Source: JAGVSZ01 sp035456405
GTDB lineage: Bacteria; Pseudomonadota; Gammaproteobacteria; Burkholderiales; SG8-39
Direction of reading: 5' to 3'
Assembly (NCBI GenBank): GCA_035456405.1
Contig: DATIDG010000064.1
Coordinates: forward strand, 49,665 to 113,664
DNA length: 64,000 nucleotides
The position numbers and the translations under genes were made by a program. Below, piece after piece: positions 8,471 through 17,623 of this stretch. The first letter of the stretch is position 1; each line of letters opens with the position of its first letter. The notes below the pieces were generated by a model. The model had not been told where the DNA came from and did no database searches. It saw only the letters and a program-made list of their open reading frames with translations.

Positions 8471-9244
8471 GTGCTGGTAGTCCCCGCCGGCAACGGCTGG
8501 CTCTGGCTGAAGCGCGGCTTCGCCTTCTTCGGCCGCGCGCCGTTCGCCTGGATCATGGTCGCGGTGTCCTACTGGGTGCTCGTGAGCGTGGTCGGCATCG
8601 TGCCGTACCTCGGCCTCGTTGCGGTGATGCTGGCGACCCCGGCCTTCGCAGTCAGCTTCATGGCGATGTGCCGCGAGCTCGAGCGCGGCCGCCCGCTCGA
8701 GCTGACGCTGCTGTTCGCCGGTTTCCGCAGGAACCTGCCGGCGCTGGTGGCGCTCGGCGGGATCTACTTCGCCCTCATCCTCCTCATCCTGGTCGCGAGC
8801 CAGTTGTTCGACGACGGGCTGCTGCTGCGCTGGATGCTGCTCGGGAAGGCGGTGCCGCGCGACGAGGCGAGCAGGGATGCGCTCGCGACTTCCGCGATCG
8901 CCGCATTCGCGCTTTTCCTGCCGGTGATCATGGCGTTCTGGTTCGCGCCCGTGCTCACGGCGTGGCACGGCATGTCCGCCGCCAAAGCGCTGTTCTTCAG
9001 CTTCTTCGCCAGCCTGCGCAACTGGCGGGCCTTCCTCGTCTACGGCCTGGCGGTCGCGGTCGTCGCCGGTCTCCTGCCCGGCGTCGCATTCTCGATGCTC
9101 ACGGTCGCGGTGCGCGGCGCGCAGGGTGCGGCCGGGGTGATGTCGACGGTCGCCCTCGTGGTCGTCGTGATCCTGCTGCCGACGCTCTACGCGAGCTTCT
9201 ACGCGAGCTACCGCGACGTGTTCGCCGACGAGCGGGTCGAGTAG
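8471..9244 (+). CDS. BPSS1780-type integral membrane protein
   Basis: The 257-residue product has about six hydrophobic segments (about 25–47, 50–70, 95–118, 145–170, 195–220 and 225–250). It opens with the pattern NGWLWLKRGFAFFGRAPFAW seen in the BPSS1780 membrane family, common beside thrB in betaproteobacteria. Function is unknown. The start is GTG 8471, chosen because it begins the conserved block and lies just after thrB. No catalytic motif is visible. The next gene starts about 55 bases later and may have its own promoter. Confidence 0.75.
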   Translation: MLVVPAGNGWLWLKRGFAFFGRAPFAWIMVAVSYWVLVSVVGIVPYLGLVAVMLATPAFAVSFMAMCRELERGRPLELTLLFAGFRRNLPALVALGGIYFALILLILVASQLFDDGLLLRWMLLGKAVPRDEASRDALATSAIAAFALFLPVIMAFWFAPVLTAWHGMSAAKALFFSFFASLRNWRAFLVYGLAVAVVAGLLPGVAFSMLTVAVRGAQGAAGVMSTVALVVVVILLPTLYASFYASYRDVFADERVE

Positions 9245-9286
9245 CTGCGCCGGGTCCGGCCGCGCCGGCATGCTGCAGTGCGAGAG

Positions 9287-9292
9287 TAAAAT
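9287..9292 (+). promoter_or_regulatory. Possible -10 box abutting the DUF3683 gene
   Basis: TAAAAT ends 7 bases before ATG 9300, which would place transcription start at or next to the ATG. There is no good -35. It supports choosing ATG 9300 over the in-frame ATG at 9270. Confidence 0.35.
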
Positions 9293-9299
9293 CCGCCGC

Positions 9300-12200
9300 A
9301 TGCTGATGCAGCCGCCGTCCCCGGAGGTAGCAGCCAACGCCGGACCCGCGCGCCTGCGGGAGATCCCGTACAACTACACGTCGTTCTCCGATCGCGAAAT
9401 CGTCATCCGCCTGCTCGGGGAAGAAGCGTGGGAGGCGCTGCTCGGCCTGCGCGCGGAGCGGCGCACCGGGCGGTCCGCCAGAATGCTCTACGAAGTCCTG
9501 GGCGACATCTGGGTCGTCCAGCGCAACCCGTATCTCCAGGACGACCTGATCGACACTCCGCGGCGCCGCGCGGCGCTCGTCGAGGCCCTGCACCACCGGT
9601 TGCGAGAGATCGAGAAGCGGCGGACGGGCTACGCCGCCGAAGGTGCCGGCGAACCCGACGTCGCGGCCCGCGCGAAGTACGAGGCGCGCGACGCGAAGGT
9701 CGCCTTCCTGCTCGAGCGTGCGTGCGCGGCGGTCGAGGCGTTCGAGCGGGAGTTCGACGAGACGATCGAGCTGCGCCGCCGCGCCTTGCGCCGGCTCGCG
9801 CGCAGCACGCGGCGCGACAACGTCCAGTTCGACGGCCTCGCGCGCGTTTCGCACGTGACCGACGCGACCGACTGGCGCGTCGAGTACCCGTTCGTCGTCA
9901 TCGCCCCGGACAGCGAGGAGGAGGTCGCGGACGTCGTCCGCGACTGCATCGGGCTCGGGCTCACGATCGTCCCGCGCGGCGGCGGCACCGGCTACACCGG
10001 CGGCGCGATTCCGCTCACGCGGCGCGCGGCGGTCCTCAACATGGAGAAGCTTGACGCCCTCGGCGCGGTCGAGATGCAGCGGCTCGCGGGCGTCGATCGC
10101 GAGGTGCCGACGATCCGCTGCGGCGCCGGTGTGGTCACGCGGCGCGTGATGGATGCGGCCGAGGCCGCGGGCTGCGTGTTCGCGGTCGATCCCACCTCGG
10201 CGGACGCCTCGTGCATCGGCGGCAACGTGGCGATGAACGCCGGCGGCAAGAAGGCGGTGCTGTGGGGCACCGCGCTCGACAATCTCGTTTCGTGGCGGAT
10301 GGTCGACCCGAACGGCTACTTCCTCCAGGTCACGCGGCTCGACCACAACCTCGGCAAGATCCACGCCGCGGCGGTCGCGCGCTTCTCGGTCCAGAAGTTT
10401 CGGCGCGACGGCAGGACGCCCCACGGCGAGCCGACGGTGCTCGAGATTCCGGGTCGCCGGTTCCGGAAGACCGGACTCGGCAAGGACGTCACCGACAAGT
10501 TCCTCGCCGGCCTGCCGGGGGTGCAGAAGGAAGGCTGCGACGGGATCATCACGTCGGCGCGCTTCATCCTGCACACGATGCCGAAGGCGATCCGCACCGT
10601 TTGCCTCGAGTTCTTCGGGCAGGTCCGCGATTCGGTGCCGGCGATCGTCGAGATCAAGGATTACCTCGATGCGCACCGGCATGCGACGCTCGCGGGGCTG
10701 GAGCACCTCGACGAGCGCTACCTGAAGGCGGTCGGCTACGCGACGAAGGCGAAGCGCACGGGGCGGCCCAAGATGGTGCTGATCGGCGACGTCGTCGGCG
10801 ACGACGACGACGAGGTCGCGCGCGCCACCTCCGAAGTGGTGCGGCTCGCCAACGCGCGCGGCGGCGAGGGGTTCGTCGCGGTATCGGCGGAGACGCGCCG
10901 CAAGTTCTGGCTGGACCGCGCGCGGACCGCCGCGATCGCGAAGCACACCAACGCCTTCAAGATCAACGAGGACGTGGTGATCCCGCTCGACCGGCTGGGC
11001 GACTACTCCGACGGCATCGAGCGCATCAACATCGAGCTGTCGATCGCGAACAAGCTCGCACTCCTCGACGCGCTCGACGAGTATTTCGCCGGCGACCTGC
11101 CGCTCTACCAGCACGACGAGAAGCTGCCTGCGACCGAGCTGCTCGGCGACCGCCCGGCGCAGGCCCGCGCGCTGCTCTCGCGCGCGCGCGGCCGCTGGCG
11201 GTACCTCCTCGACAACCTCGACGCACCGGTCGCCGACGCGCAGCGCGAGTTCGTGCCGGGGCTCGCGATGCTGGGCGCCGGCGATCTTCCGCTGATCGTG
11301 CTGCTGCAGAACCACATGCTGCGCGTGTCGTGGAAGGAGGAGGTCCGCGCGGAGCTGCTGGAGCTCTTCGACGGCCTGCCGTTCCGCAGGATCGTCGAGG
11401 GCTTCGATGCGGTCCACCGGCGGGTGCTGAAGGGCCGAGTGTTCGTCGCGCTGCACATGCACGCCGGCGACGGCAACGTGCACACCAACATCCCGGTCAA
11501 CTCCGACGACTACGCGATGCTGCAGGCGGCCAATGCGGCGGTCGCCCGCATCATGGCGCTCGCAAAGTCGCTCGGCGGCGTGATCTCCGGCGAGCACGGG
11601 ATCGGGATCACCAAGCTCGAGTTCCTCGACGCGGAGGAGATCGACGCGTTCCGGCGGTACAAGCAGGACGTCGACCCCGAGGGCCGCTTCAACAAGGGAA
11701 AGCTCCTACCCGGCGGGGACCTGCGCGACGCGTACACGCCGTCCTTCAACCTGATCGGCGCCGAGTCGCTGATCCTCGAGGCCTCCGAGATCGGGCGCAT
11801 CGCCGACTCGATCAAGGACTGCCTGCGCTGCGGAAAGTGCAAGCCGGTGTGCGCGACCCACGTGCCGCGCGCGAACCTGCTCTACAGCCCGCGCAACAAG
11901 ATCCTCGGTGCCTCGCTCCTCATCGAGGCGTTCCTGTACGAAGAGCAGACTCGTCGCGGTGTGAGCCTGCGGCACTTCGACGAGTTCGGCGACGTCGCCG
12001 ACCACTGCACCGTCTGCCACAAGTGCGCCAATCCCTGCCCGGTCGACATCGACTTCGGCGACGTCTCGATCGCGATGCGCAACTTCCTGCGCAAGCAGGG
12101 CAGGCGGCGCTTCAACCCCGGTACGGCGGCGTCCATGTTCTTCCTGAACGCGACCGACCCGACGACGATCAAGCTCGCCAAGAAGGTGATGATCGACTGG

Positions 12201-13226
12201 GGGTACCGCGGCCAGCGTCTCGCTCACCGCCTGGCCAAATCGTTCCTGATCACGCGCCAATCCACGCGCCAGCCGCCGTCGACGGTCGGCAAGCCCCCGG
12301 TGAAGGCGCAGGTCATCCACTTCATCAACAAGCCGATGCCGGGCGGGCTGCCGAAGAAGACCGCCCGCGCGCTGCTCGACCTCGAGGACGCTAAGATCGT
12401 TCCGATCATCCGCGATCCGGCGAAGGTCACCGAGGATTCGGACGCAGTGTTCTACTTCCCGGGCTGCGGCTCCGAGCGGCTATTCAGCCAGGTCGGCCTC
12501 GCGACGCAGGCGATGCTGTATCACGTAGGCGCGCAGTGCGTGCTGCCGCCGGGATACCTCTGCTGCGGCTATCCCCAGACCGCGGCGGGGAACGAGGACA
12601 AGGGGCGTGGGATCACCACCGACAACCGCGTCCTGTTCCACCGCGTCGCCAACACGCTCAACTATCTCGACATCAAGACGGTCATCGTGTCCTGCGGGAC
12701 GTGCATGGACCAGCTCGAAAAGTACGAATTCGACAGGATCTTCCCGGGCTGCCGCCTGCTCGACATCCACGAATACCTGCTCGAGAAAGGCGTGAAGCTC
12801 GCGGGCGTGCAAGGGGTGCGCTACATGTACCACGACCCCTGCCACACGCCGATGAAGACCTACGCGCCGATGACGGTCGTCAATCGCCTCATGGGAACCG
12901 ACGTAAAGCTGAACGAGCGCTGTTGCGGCGAGTCCGGGACGCTTGCCGTGACGCGCCCCGACGTGTCGACGCAGGTCCGCTTCCGCAAGGAGGAGGAGAT
13001 GCGCAAGGGCGCCGGGGCCCTGCGCGCGGACGGATTCTCGGGCGACGTGAAGATCCTCACTTCCTGCCCGTCCTGCCTCCAGGGCCTGGCGCGTTATCGC
13101 GACGACGTCGCGGCGGACGCCGACTACATCGTCGTCGAGATCGCCCGGCACGTTCTCGGCCCGAACTGGCTCCCGGAGTACGTCGAACGGGCGAACCGGG
13201 GCGGCATAGAGAGAGTGCTTCTCTAG
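9300..13226 (+). CDS. DUF3683 fused FAD-linked oxidase / Fe-S / CCG-domain oxidoreductase
   Basis: This 1308-residue fusion resembles a D-lactate or glycolate dehydrogenase with its Fe-S subunit attached. In order it has: an N-terminal DUF3683 region (about 15–160); a VAO-type FAD domain (about 190–340, PRGGGTGYTGGAIPLT); an FAD-oxidase C-terminal domain (about 460–810, HMHAGDGNVHTN and SGEHGIGITKLE); two 4Fe-4S motifs (CLRCGKCKPVC and CTVCHKCANPCPVD, about 840–920); and two CCG cysteine-rich domains (FPGCGSERLF … CCGYPQTAAGNE, and HDPCHTPMKTY … CCGESGTL). It probably oxidises a 2-hydroxy acid and passes electrons to the respiratory chain; the substrate is unknown. In relatives a HIT gene follows; here that gene is broken. 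Confidence 0.9.
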   Translation: MLMQPPSPEVAANAGPARLREIPYNYTSFSDREIVIRLLGEEAWEALLGLRAERRTGRSARMLYEVLGDIWVVQRNPYLQDDLIDTPRRRAALVEALHHRLREIEKRRTGYAAEGAGEPDVAARAKYEARDAKVAFLLERACAAVEAFEREFDETIELRRRALRRLARSTRRDNVQFDGLARVSHVTDATDWRVEYPFVVIAPDSEEEVADVVRDCIGLGLTIVPRGGGTGYTGGAIPLTRRAAVLNMEKLDALGAVEMQRLAGVDREVPTIRCGAGVVTRRVMDAAEAAGCVFAVDPTSADASCIGGNVAMNAGGKKAVLWGTALDNLVSWRMVDPNGYFLQVTRLDHNLGKIHAAAVARFSVQKFRRDGRTPHGEPTVLEIPGRRFRKTGLGKDVTDKFLAGLPGVQKEGCDGIITSARFILHTMPKAIRTVCLEFFGQVRDSVPAIVEIKDYLDAHRHATLAGLEHLDERYLKAVGYATKAKRTGRPKMVLIGDVVGDDDDEVARATSEVVRLANARGGEGFVAVSAETRRKFWLDRARTAAIAKHTNAFKINEDVVIPLDRLGDYSDGIERINIELSIANKLALLDALDEYFAGDLPLYQHDEKLPATELLGDRPAQARALLSRARGRWRYLLDNLDAPVADAQREFVPGLAMLGAGDLPLIVLLQNHMLRVSWKEEVRAELLELFDGLPFRRIVEGFDAVHRRVLKGRVFVALHMHAGDGNVHTNIPVNSDDYAMLQAANAAVARIMALAKSLGGVISGEHGIGITKLEFLDAEEIDAFRRYKQDVDPEGRFNKGKLLPGGDLRDAYTPSFNLIGAESLILEASEIGRIADSIKDCLRCGKCKPVCATHVPRANLLYSPRNKILGASLLIEAFLYEEQTRRGVSLRHFDEFGDVADHCTVCHKCANPCPVDIDFGDVSIAMRNFLRKQGRRRFNPGTAASMFFLNATDPTTIKLAKKVMIDWGYRGQRLAHRLAKSFLITRQSTRQPPSTVGKPPVKAQVIHFINKPMPGGLPKKTARALLDLEDAKIVPIIRDPAKVTEDSDAVFYFPGCGSERLFSQVGLATQAMLYHVGAQCVLPPGYLCCGYPQTAAGNEDKGRGITTDNRVLFHRVANTLNYLDIKTVIVSCGTCMDQLEKYEFDRIFPGCRLLDIHEYLLEKGVKLAGVQGVRYMYHDPCHTPMKTYAPMTVVNRLMGTDVKLNERCCGESGTLAVTRPDVSTQVRFRKEEEMRKGAGALRADGFSGDVKILTSCPSCLQGLARYRDDVAADADYIVVEIARHVLGPNWLPEYVERANRGGIERVLL

Positions 13227-13230
13227 AGAC

Positions 13231-13625
13231 ATGGGTAATGGCGACCGCACCTGGGAGCTCTGCCGCGAGAGCGGCAGCGAGGTCCTCTGGCACGACGGGT
13301 TCTGCCGCGTGGTGCTCGTGGGAGATTCCGACGACCCGGGCTTCTGCCGCGTGATTTTTTTAACGCCACCTGCGCGAGATGACGGACCTCGACGAGGCGG
13401 GCCGCTCGCGCCTGATGCGCGACGTGTTCGCGGTTGAGGCCGCCCTGCGCGAGTGCCTCAACCTCGACGGGATCAACCTCGCCAGCTTCGGGAACCTCGT
13501 TCCGCACCTGCATTGGCATCCCCCGCTTCGGCGGCGACCGGCATTTCTCGTCGGTGTGGACCGCCCTCCCAGCGGGAGGCGCCCCGGTGACCCGGTCGAC
13601 CCTGCCCGGCCGACCGCCGCCTTAG
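13231..13625 (+). pseudogene. HIT-family hydrolase, disrupted by two frameshifts
   Basis: Three frames together spell one HIT protein. Frame 1 gives MGNGDRTWELC…CRVI (13231–~13359). Frame 2 gives EMTDLDEAGRSRLM…NLVPHLHWH (~13375–13520). Frame 3 gives IPRFGGDRHFSSVW (~13521–13625). The first break lies at a T7 run followed by a shortened C run. The second is a net loss of about five bases inside the codons for the usual HLHWHVIPRF, so valine is lost and the histidine triad is cut off from the C-terminus. HIT proteins are nucleotide hydrolases or transferases. Position after the DUF3683 gene fits the usual context. Decay or local sequencing error are both possible for the first break. Confidence 0.8.
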
Positions 13626-13673
13626 TGTCGCGCTTGTGACATCTGCCGCCCCGGGAGTCCCCGCGGTGGCAAA

Positions 13674-13707
13674 CGCCCATTCGAATCAACGGAATGGGCG
13701 ATATACT
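13674..13707 (+). promoter_or_regulatory. Dyad symmetry overlapping a probable promoter
   Basis: CGCCCATTC (13674–13682) and its exact complement GAATGGGCG (13692–13700) flank a 9-base loop. TATACT at 13702–13707 follows directly and makes a good -10 hexamer, so the dyad covers the -35 zone. It looks like an operator-controlled promoter for the downstream 531-residue protein, or an RNA hairpin if transcription starts further upstream. Confidence 0.4.
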
Positions 13708-13782
13708 CAATGCCAACGGAATACCCTCCAGGGGAGACGCCGGCCGGCAGGCCCGGTCGGCGCAGAAAAGAAGGGCACTGAG

Positions 13783-13878
13783 ATGAAACCGATGCCGAAG
13801 GCATCGCTTGCCCTGATTTCAGGGAGCACGAGGGGGCGCCGCGAAGCGGCTCTACCCTCTCGTGTCGTGGCGAGCTGA
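13783..13878 (+). CDS. Possible 31-residue leader ORF
   Basis: ATG 13783 has AAGGGC seven bases upstream and opens a 31-codon frame (MKPMPKASLALISGS…) ending TGA 13876–13878. That stop is one base before the next ATG (13880), a spacing that allows translational coupling. There is no family match and the composition is uninformative. It may be chance. Confidence 0.25.
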   Translation: MKPMPKASLALISGSTRGRREAALPSRVVAS

Positions 13879-13879
13879 G

Positions 13880-15475
13880 ATGCCGAGCTTTCTGCCCACG
13901 CAGCAGCCGGTGGTGGCGGACGCGACGGGTTGCGAGGCGTGGCTCGCCCGGGCCACGCTCGCCGATCCGAAGCAGGCCTGCCACGAGCTGACCGGCCTGC
14001 TCGAATCGCTCGAGGACGTGTCGCCGTCCGAGGGCGCCTACCTCGAGATCCTCGAGCGGTTGCGCGAGCCGATCGTGATCGCGCAGGCCGAACACGCCAA
14101 GAAGTTCGCCGCGCGGCCGCTGCCGCTCAAGGAATACGAAGTCACCGCGTTCGAGCAGGTCTACGACCTGTGGACGACGCTCGGCCGCGCCTATCGCCGC
14201 CTGCTGCGCGCCGCGATCGAGGACAGGAGTCCCGATCTCGCCGGCAAGGAGGCGCTGCTCGCGCAACGCGCGCTCGACTGCGTGGGCGAGCTGATGCTCG
14301 TGCACTACCGTGCTCGGCGCGAGGTCGACTTCGAGCTCTGGCAGGACCTGCACCAGGTGTACCTGACCGCCGAGCAGGCGGGCGTGGTGATGACCACCGT
14401 GTCGGCGGGCCATCGCTCGAAATCGGTGTCGACATGCACCGAGGTGTACGTGCGCGCGCTGCTGCTCGCCCTGGCGAACCCGTACGGCCTCGGGTCGCGC
14501 GAGCTCGCGTGGACGCGGCGCTGGTCGACGATGTGGGCCTACAAGGTCGACCTCGTCGCGGCGGCGGCCGATGCCCAGGGCTACGCTGTCGACCTCGCCT
14601 CCAACCAGCCGCCGGTCTGGATCAAGGGCGATACCGCGAAGCCGACCGTGCGCTTCCTCGAGACGGCGAACCTCCGGCGCAGCGTGCGCAGCCGCATCAA
14701 GAAGCTCGAGTCGGGCGTCGACCCCCAGACGCTCGGCCTCGGCAAGGACTGCGTGCAGCCCGAGGCGGGGCGGCTGCTCAGCTCGCTCGCCCGGGTGTGG
14801 ATCGAGTCGCCTTCGCAGCGCCAGTTCACGCGCCGCCTGGTCACCGGGCGCACCGAGCTCACGAGCGGGCTCGAGGCGATCCACCTCGCGCTGAGCGGCA
14901 AGGCGTTCCGGAGCGCGGCGCGCCACTGGGACTACACGCGCCGCGACGCCGAGCAGATCTACATCTATCAGGGCGTCTCGCCGGCGGCGGCGAGCGAGCA
15001 GGCCGCGAGCGGGTTCAGCTCCGAGAAATGGGAGACCCTCGACGAGAGCGCGAATGGCTTTCGCCTGCGCCGCAAGGGCGGCGGCGAGCGCCTCGCGCTC
15101 GGCCAGCTCGTCGCGCTCAAGCCGGAGGGCGCGCGCAGCTTCATCCTGTGCGACGTGCGCTGGCTGATGACCGGGCTCGACGGATCGCTCACCATCGGCG
15201 CGTCGGCGCTGCCCGGCCTCGGCGCCGCGGTGGCGGTGCGGCCCGCGAGTGTGGGGAACAACTCGCCGGAGGCTTTCACGCAGGCGTTCATCCTGCCGAA
15301 CGCCGCGGCGCAGCCCACGTCGCTCGTGCTGCCCTCGGGCTGGTACCAGCACGGGCGCGAGCTCGAGATGCGCGAGGAGAGCGAGCTGAAGCGGGTGAAG
15401 CTGCTCGGCGTCGTGCATCGCGGGTACGACTACGACCGCGCCAACTTCTCCGTCGTAGGCCCCGTGGCGGTCTGA
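13880..15475 (+). CDS. Uncharacterised 531-residue cytoplasmic protein, possible atypical PilZ-like C-terminus
   Basis: I do not recognise a named family with certainty. The protein has no signal peptide or membrane segment. The first ~300 residues are helical (QACHELTGLLESLEDV, YLEILERLREP, RPLPLKEYE). The last ~100 residues contain a beta-rich block: LALGQLVALK…, FILCDVRWLMTG, SLTIGASALPGLGAAVAVRP. That block resembles the barrel of PilZ-type proteins in betaproteobacteria, but lacks a clear RxxxR…DxSxxG cyclic-di-GMP motif. The start could also be GTG 13862. It converges with phoR, stops 20 bases apart, with no terminator visible. The upstream dyad/-10 region probably drives it. Confidence 0.6.
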   Translation: MPSFLPTQQPVVADATGCEAWLARATLADPKQACHELTGLLESLEDVSPSEGAYLEILERLREPIVIAQAEHAKKFAARPLPLKEYEVTAFEQVYDLWTTLGRAYRRLLRAAIEDRSPDLAGKEALLAQRALDCVGELMLVHYRARREVDFELWQDLHQVYLTAEQAGVVMTTVSAGHRSKSVSTCTEVYVRALLLALANPYGLGSRELAWTRRWSTMWAYKVDLVAAAADAQGYAVDLASNQPPVWIKGDTAKPTVRFLETANLRRSVRSRIKKLESGVDPQTLGLGKDCVQPEAGRLLSSLARVWIESPSQRQFTRRLVTGRTELTSGLEAIHLALSGKAFRSAARHWDYTRRDAEQIYIYQGVSPAAASEQAASGFSSEKWETLDESANGFRLRRKGGGERLALGQLVALKPEGARSFILCDVRWLMTGLDGSLTIGASALPGLGAAVAVRPASVGNNSPEAFTQAFILPNAAAQPTSLVLPSGWYQHGRELEMREESELKRVKLLGVVHRGYDYDRANFSVVGPVAV

Positions 15476-15494
15476 CGACGCGATTCGCGCGCGC

Positions 15495-16814
15495 TCAGGC
15501 GACCGTCTGGGCGGCAAGCCACTTCACGCGCCGCGCCGGGAACACCGCCGCGAACCGGCTCCCTTTCCCGGGCTCACTTGCCACCTCCAGGCGGGCCTGG
15601 TGGTGCGTCAGCACGTGCTTCACGATTGCCAGCCCGAGGCCGGTGCCCCCGGTTTCGCGCGAGCGGCTCGTATCGACGCGATAGAACCGCTCGGTGATGC
15701 GCGGGATGTGGCGCGTCTCGATGCCGATGCCCGAGTCCTCGACGCTCATCCAGCCTTCGCCGTCGCGCTCGCTCCACGCCAGCACGATGCGCCCGTCCTT
15801 CGGCGTGTAGCGCACCGCGTTCGAGACGAGGTTCACGATCGCGCTGCGCACCTCGCGCTCGTCGCCCCACAGCGTCGCCGCCGGCCCGGGCTCGAGCACG
15901 ATCGCGTGGCGCCCGCCGGAGAGCGCACGCGCCTCCTCGTGGACCGTGCGCAGCAGCGCCTGCACGTCGATCGCCGTCTCGCGCGCCGGCATGGTGGTCG
16001 ACTCGAGCGCGGACAGCGTGAGGAGGTCGTCGATCAGTCGCAGCATCCGGTCGCTCTGGTTGCGCATCAGCCCGAGCACCTGCTGGCCGCGCGGCTCCTC
16101 GAGCTTCACGTTCCCGTCCGCGATCGTCTCCAGGAAGCCGCTCACCACGGTGAGCGGAGTCTTCAGCTCGTGCGACACGTTCGCGACGAAGTCGCGCCGC
16201 ATCGTCTCGAGCTTCTCGGCCTGCGTGACGTCGCGCGAGAGCAGCAGCTTCTCGTCCTGGCCGTACGCCACGATGCGCACCGAGAGCACGAGCGCCTCGC
16301 CGCGCGCGAGCCGCAGCACGAACGGCTCGGCGTACTCGCCGCGCTTCATGTACTCGCCGAAGTCCGGCTGCCGGACGAGGTTGAGGATCGGCTGACCGAT
16401 GTCCTTCTGCGCGTCGAGGCCGAAGTAGCGCTCCGCAGTGGTGTTGCACCAGCTGATGTGGTCCTCGCCGTCGAGCACGATTACTGCATCCGGCATCGCC
16501 TGCGCCGCGCTGCGAAAGCGGACGAGCTGGGCGGTGAGCCGGTGCTGGTGCTGGCGCGTCCCGCGCACGAAGCGATACAGCGCGGTGAAGACGCCCTCCC
16601 ACTGCCCGGTGCCCATCGGCACGTCGGCGTGCAGCGGATCGCGCAGCCACGCGGCGAGCGCGCCGAGGTTCGCGACGTGATGAACGAGAAGCACGGCAAG
16701 GCCCGTCGCCAGCGTCCCCAGCGCCCAGACCCGCCCGAGCGAGAGCCCGACGATGAGGGCCGCGACGCCGAGCGCAGCGGCGAGGAGCGCGGTGCGGAGC
16801 CAGACGGTCTTCAC
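15495..16814 (-). CDS. phoR: Phosphate regulon sensor kinase PhoR
   Basis: PhoR senses phosphate status through the Pst–PhoU system and phosphorylates PhoB. The 439-residue protein has two N-terminal membrane segments (about 8–26 and 30–50), a short charged linker, a PAS domain (about 100–195, AMPDAVIVLDGEDHISWCN), HisKA with NVSHELKTPL (His about 215), and HATPase_c with the N-box NLVSNAVRYTP, DSGIGIE and GGTGLGLAIVKH. Length and layout match PhoR. The start codon is GTG. It lies 85 bases after phoB on the same strand. No pst, phoU or ppk gene is within the window. Confidence 0.95.
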   Translation of the reverse strand: MKTVWLRTALLAAALGVAALIVGLSLGRVWALGTLATGLAVLLVHHVANLGALAAWLRDPLHADVPMGTGQWEGVFTALYRFVRGTRQHQHRLTAQLVRFRSAAQAMPDAVIVLDGEDHISWCNTTAERYFGLDAQKDIGQPILNLVRQPDFGEYMKRGEYAEPFVLRLARGEALVLSVRIVAYGQDEKLLLSRDVTQAEKLETMRRDFVANVSHELKTPLTVVSGFLETIADGNVKLEEPRGQQVLGLMRNQSDRMLRLIDDLLTLSALESTTMPARETAIDVQALLRTVHEEARALSGGRHAIVLEPGPAATLWGDEREVRSAIVNLVSNAVRYTPKDGRIVLAWSERDGEGWMSVEDSGIGIETRHIPRITERFYRVDTSRSRETGGTGLGLAIVKHVLTHHQARLEVASEPGKGSRFAAVFPARRVKWLAAQTVA

Positions 16815-16899
16815 GATCCGGATGGGCGCGGGAGGAGCGGGTCGCGAGCCCGCGTAAGCCGGCGGAACTTAGCAGAAACCCGCGCCGCGCGACGGCGGC

Positions 16900-17592
16900 T
16901 CAGGCCGTGATCCCGGCGAGCCGGTAGCCGCTGCCGCGCACCGTCTCGATCAGGCGGTCGTGCCCGGTGGGCTCGAGCGCTTTGCGCAGGCGACGGATGT
17001 GGACGTCGACCGTCCGCTCCTCGACGAACACGTGGTCGCCCCACACCTGGTCGAGGAGGTTCGAGCGCGTATGCACGCGCTCGGGGTGAGCCATCATGAA
17101 GTGCAGCAGCCGGAACTCGGTGGGCCCGAGCTCGACCGGCACGCCTCCGCCGGCCACCCGGTGGGTCCCCGGGTCGAGCCGCAGCCCGCCGATCTCGATC
17201 GGCTCGTCGGTGAGCTGCGGGGCGCGGCGCCGGAGCACCGCCTTGATGCGCGCCAGCAGCTCGCGCGGGCTGAACGGCTTGGTGACGAAGTCGTCGGCGC
17301 CGGCCTCGAGACCGGTGACCTTGTCCTGCTCCTGCCCGCGCGCGGTGAGCATGATGACCGGGACGTGCTTCGTGCGCTCGTCCTGGCGCAGGGTGCGGGC
17401 AAACATGACGCCGGACTGGCCCGGCAGCATCCAGTCGAGCACGATGAGGTCGGGAAGCGCGTGCCGGACGAGGTCGCCGGCCTGCTCGGCGTCGCGCGCC
17501 CGGAGCACGTGATGGCCGGCGTGCTCGAGGTTGAGCGCGATTAGCTCCTGGATCGCGGGCTCGTCTTCGACGACGAGGATGTTGGCGGGCAT
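16900..17592 (-). CDS. phoB: Phosphate response regulator PhoB
   Basis: PhoB binds Pho boxes and activates phosphate-starvation genes. The 230-residue product has a receiver domain (VVEDEP, phospho-acceptor Asp 53 in VLDWMLPG, and FVTKPF) and an OmpR-type winged helix with ELGPTEFRLLHFMM and VHIRRLRKALEP. ATG 17592 is chosen because it opens the receiver's first strand and gives the family's standard length; the longer frame upstream has no family support. A Pho box and -10 lie 32–65 bases upstream, so phoBR is probably autoregulated. phoR follows in the same direction. Confidence 0.96.
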   Translation of the reverse strand: MPANILVVEDEPAIQELIALNLEHAGHHVLRARDAEQAGDLVRHALPDLIVLDWMLPGQSGVMFARTLRQDERTKHVPVIMLTARGQEQDKVTGLEAGADDFVTKPFSPRELLARIKAVLRRRAPQLTDEPIEIGGLRLDPGTHRVAGGGVPVELGPTEFRLLHFMMAHPERVHTRSNLLDQVWGDHVFVEERTVDVHIRRLRKALEPTGHDRLIETVRGSGYRLAGITA

Positions 17593-17623
17593 GCGTTGCG
17601 CTCTCGTTGAACCTTCCGGTCCG

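Noticed and set aside
9099..11597. 832-residue minus-strand frame
   Set aside because: Antisense of the DUF3683 oxidoreductase, which has intact FAD and Fe-S motifs.
13701..13800. Possible cyclic di-GMP riboswitch before the 531-residue protein
   Set aside because: The conserved core of GEMM-type aptamers could not be found.
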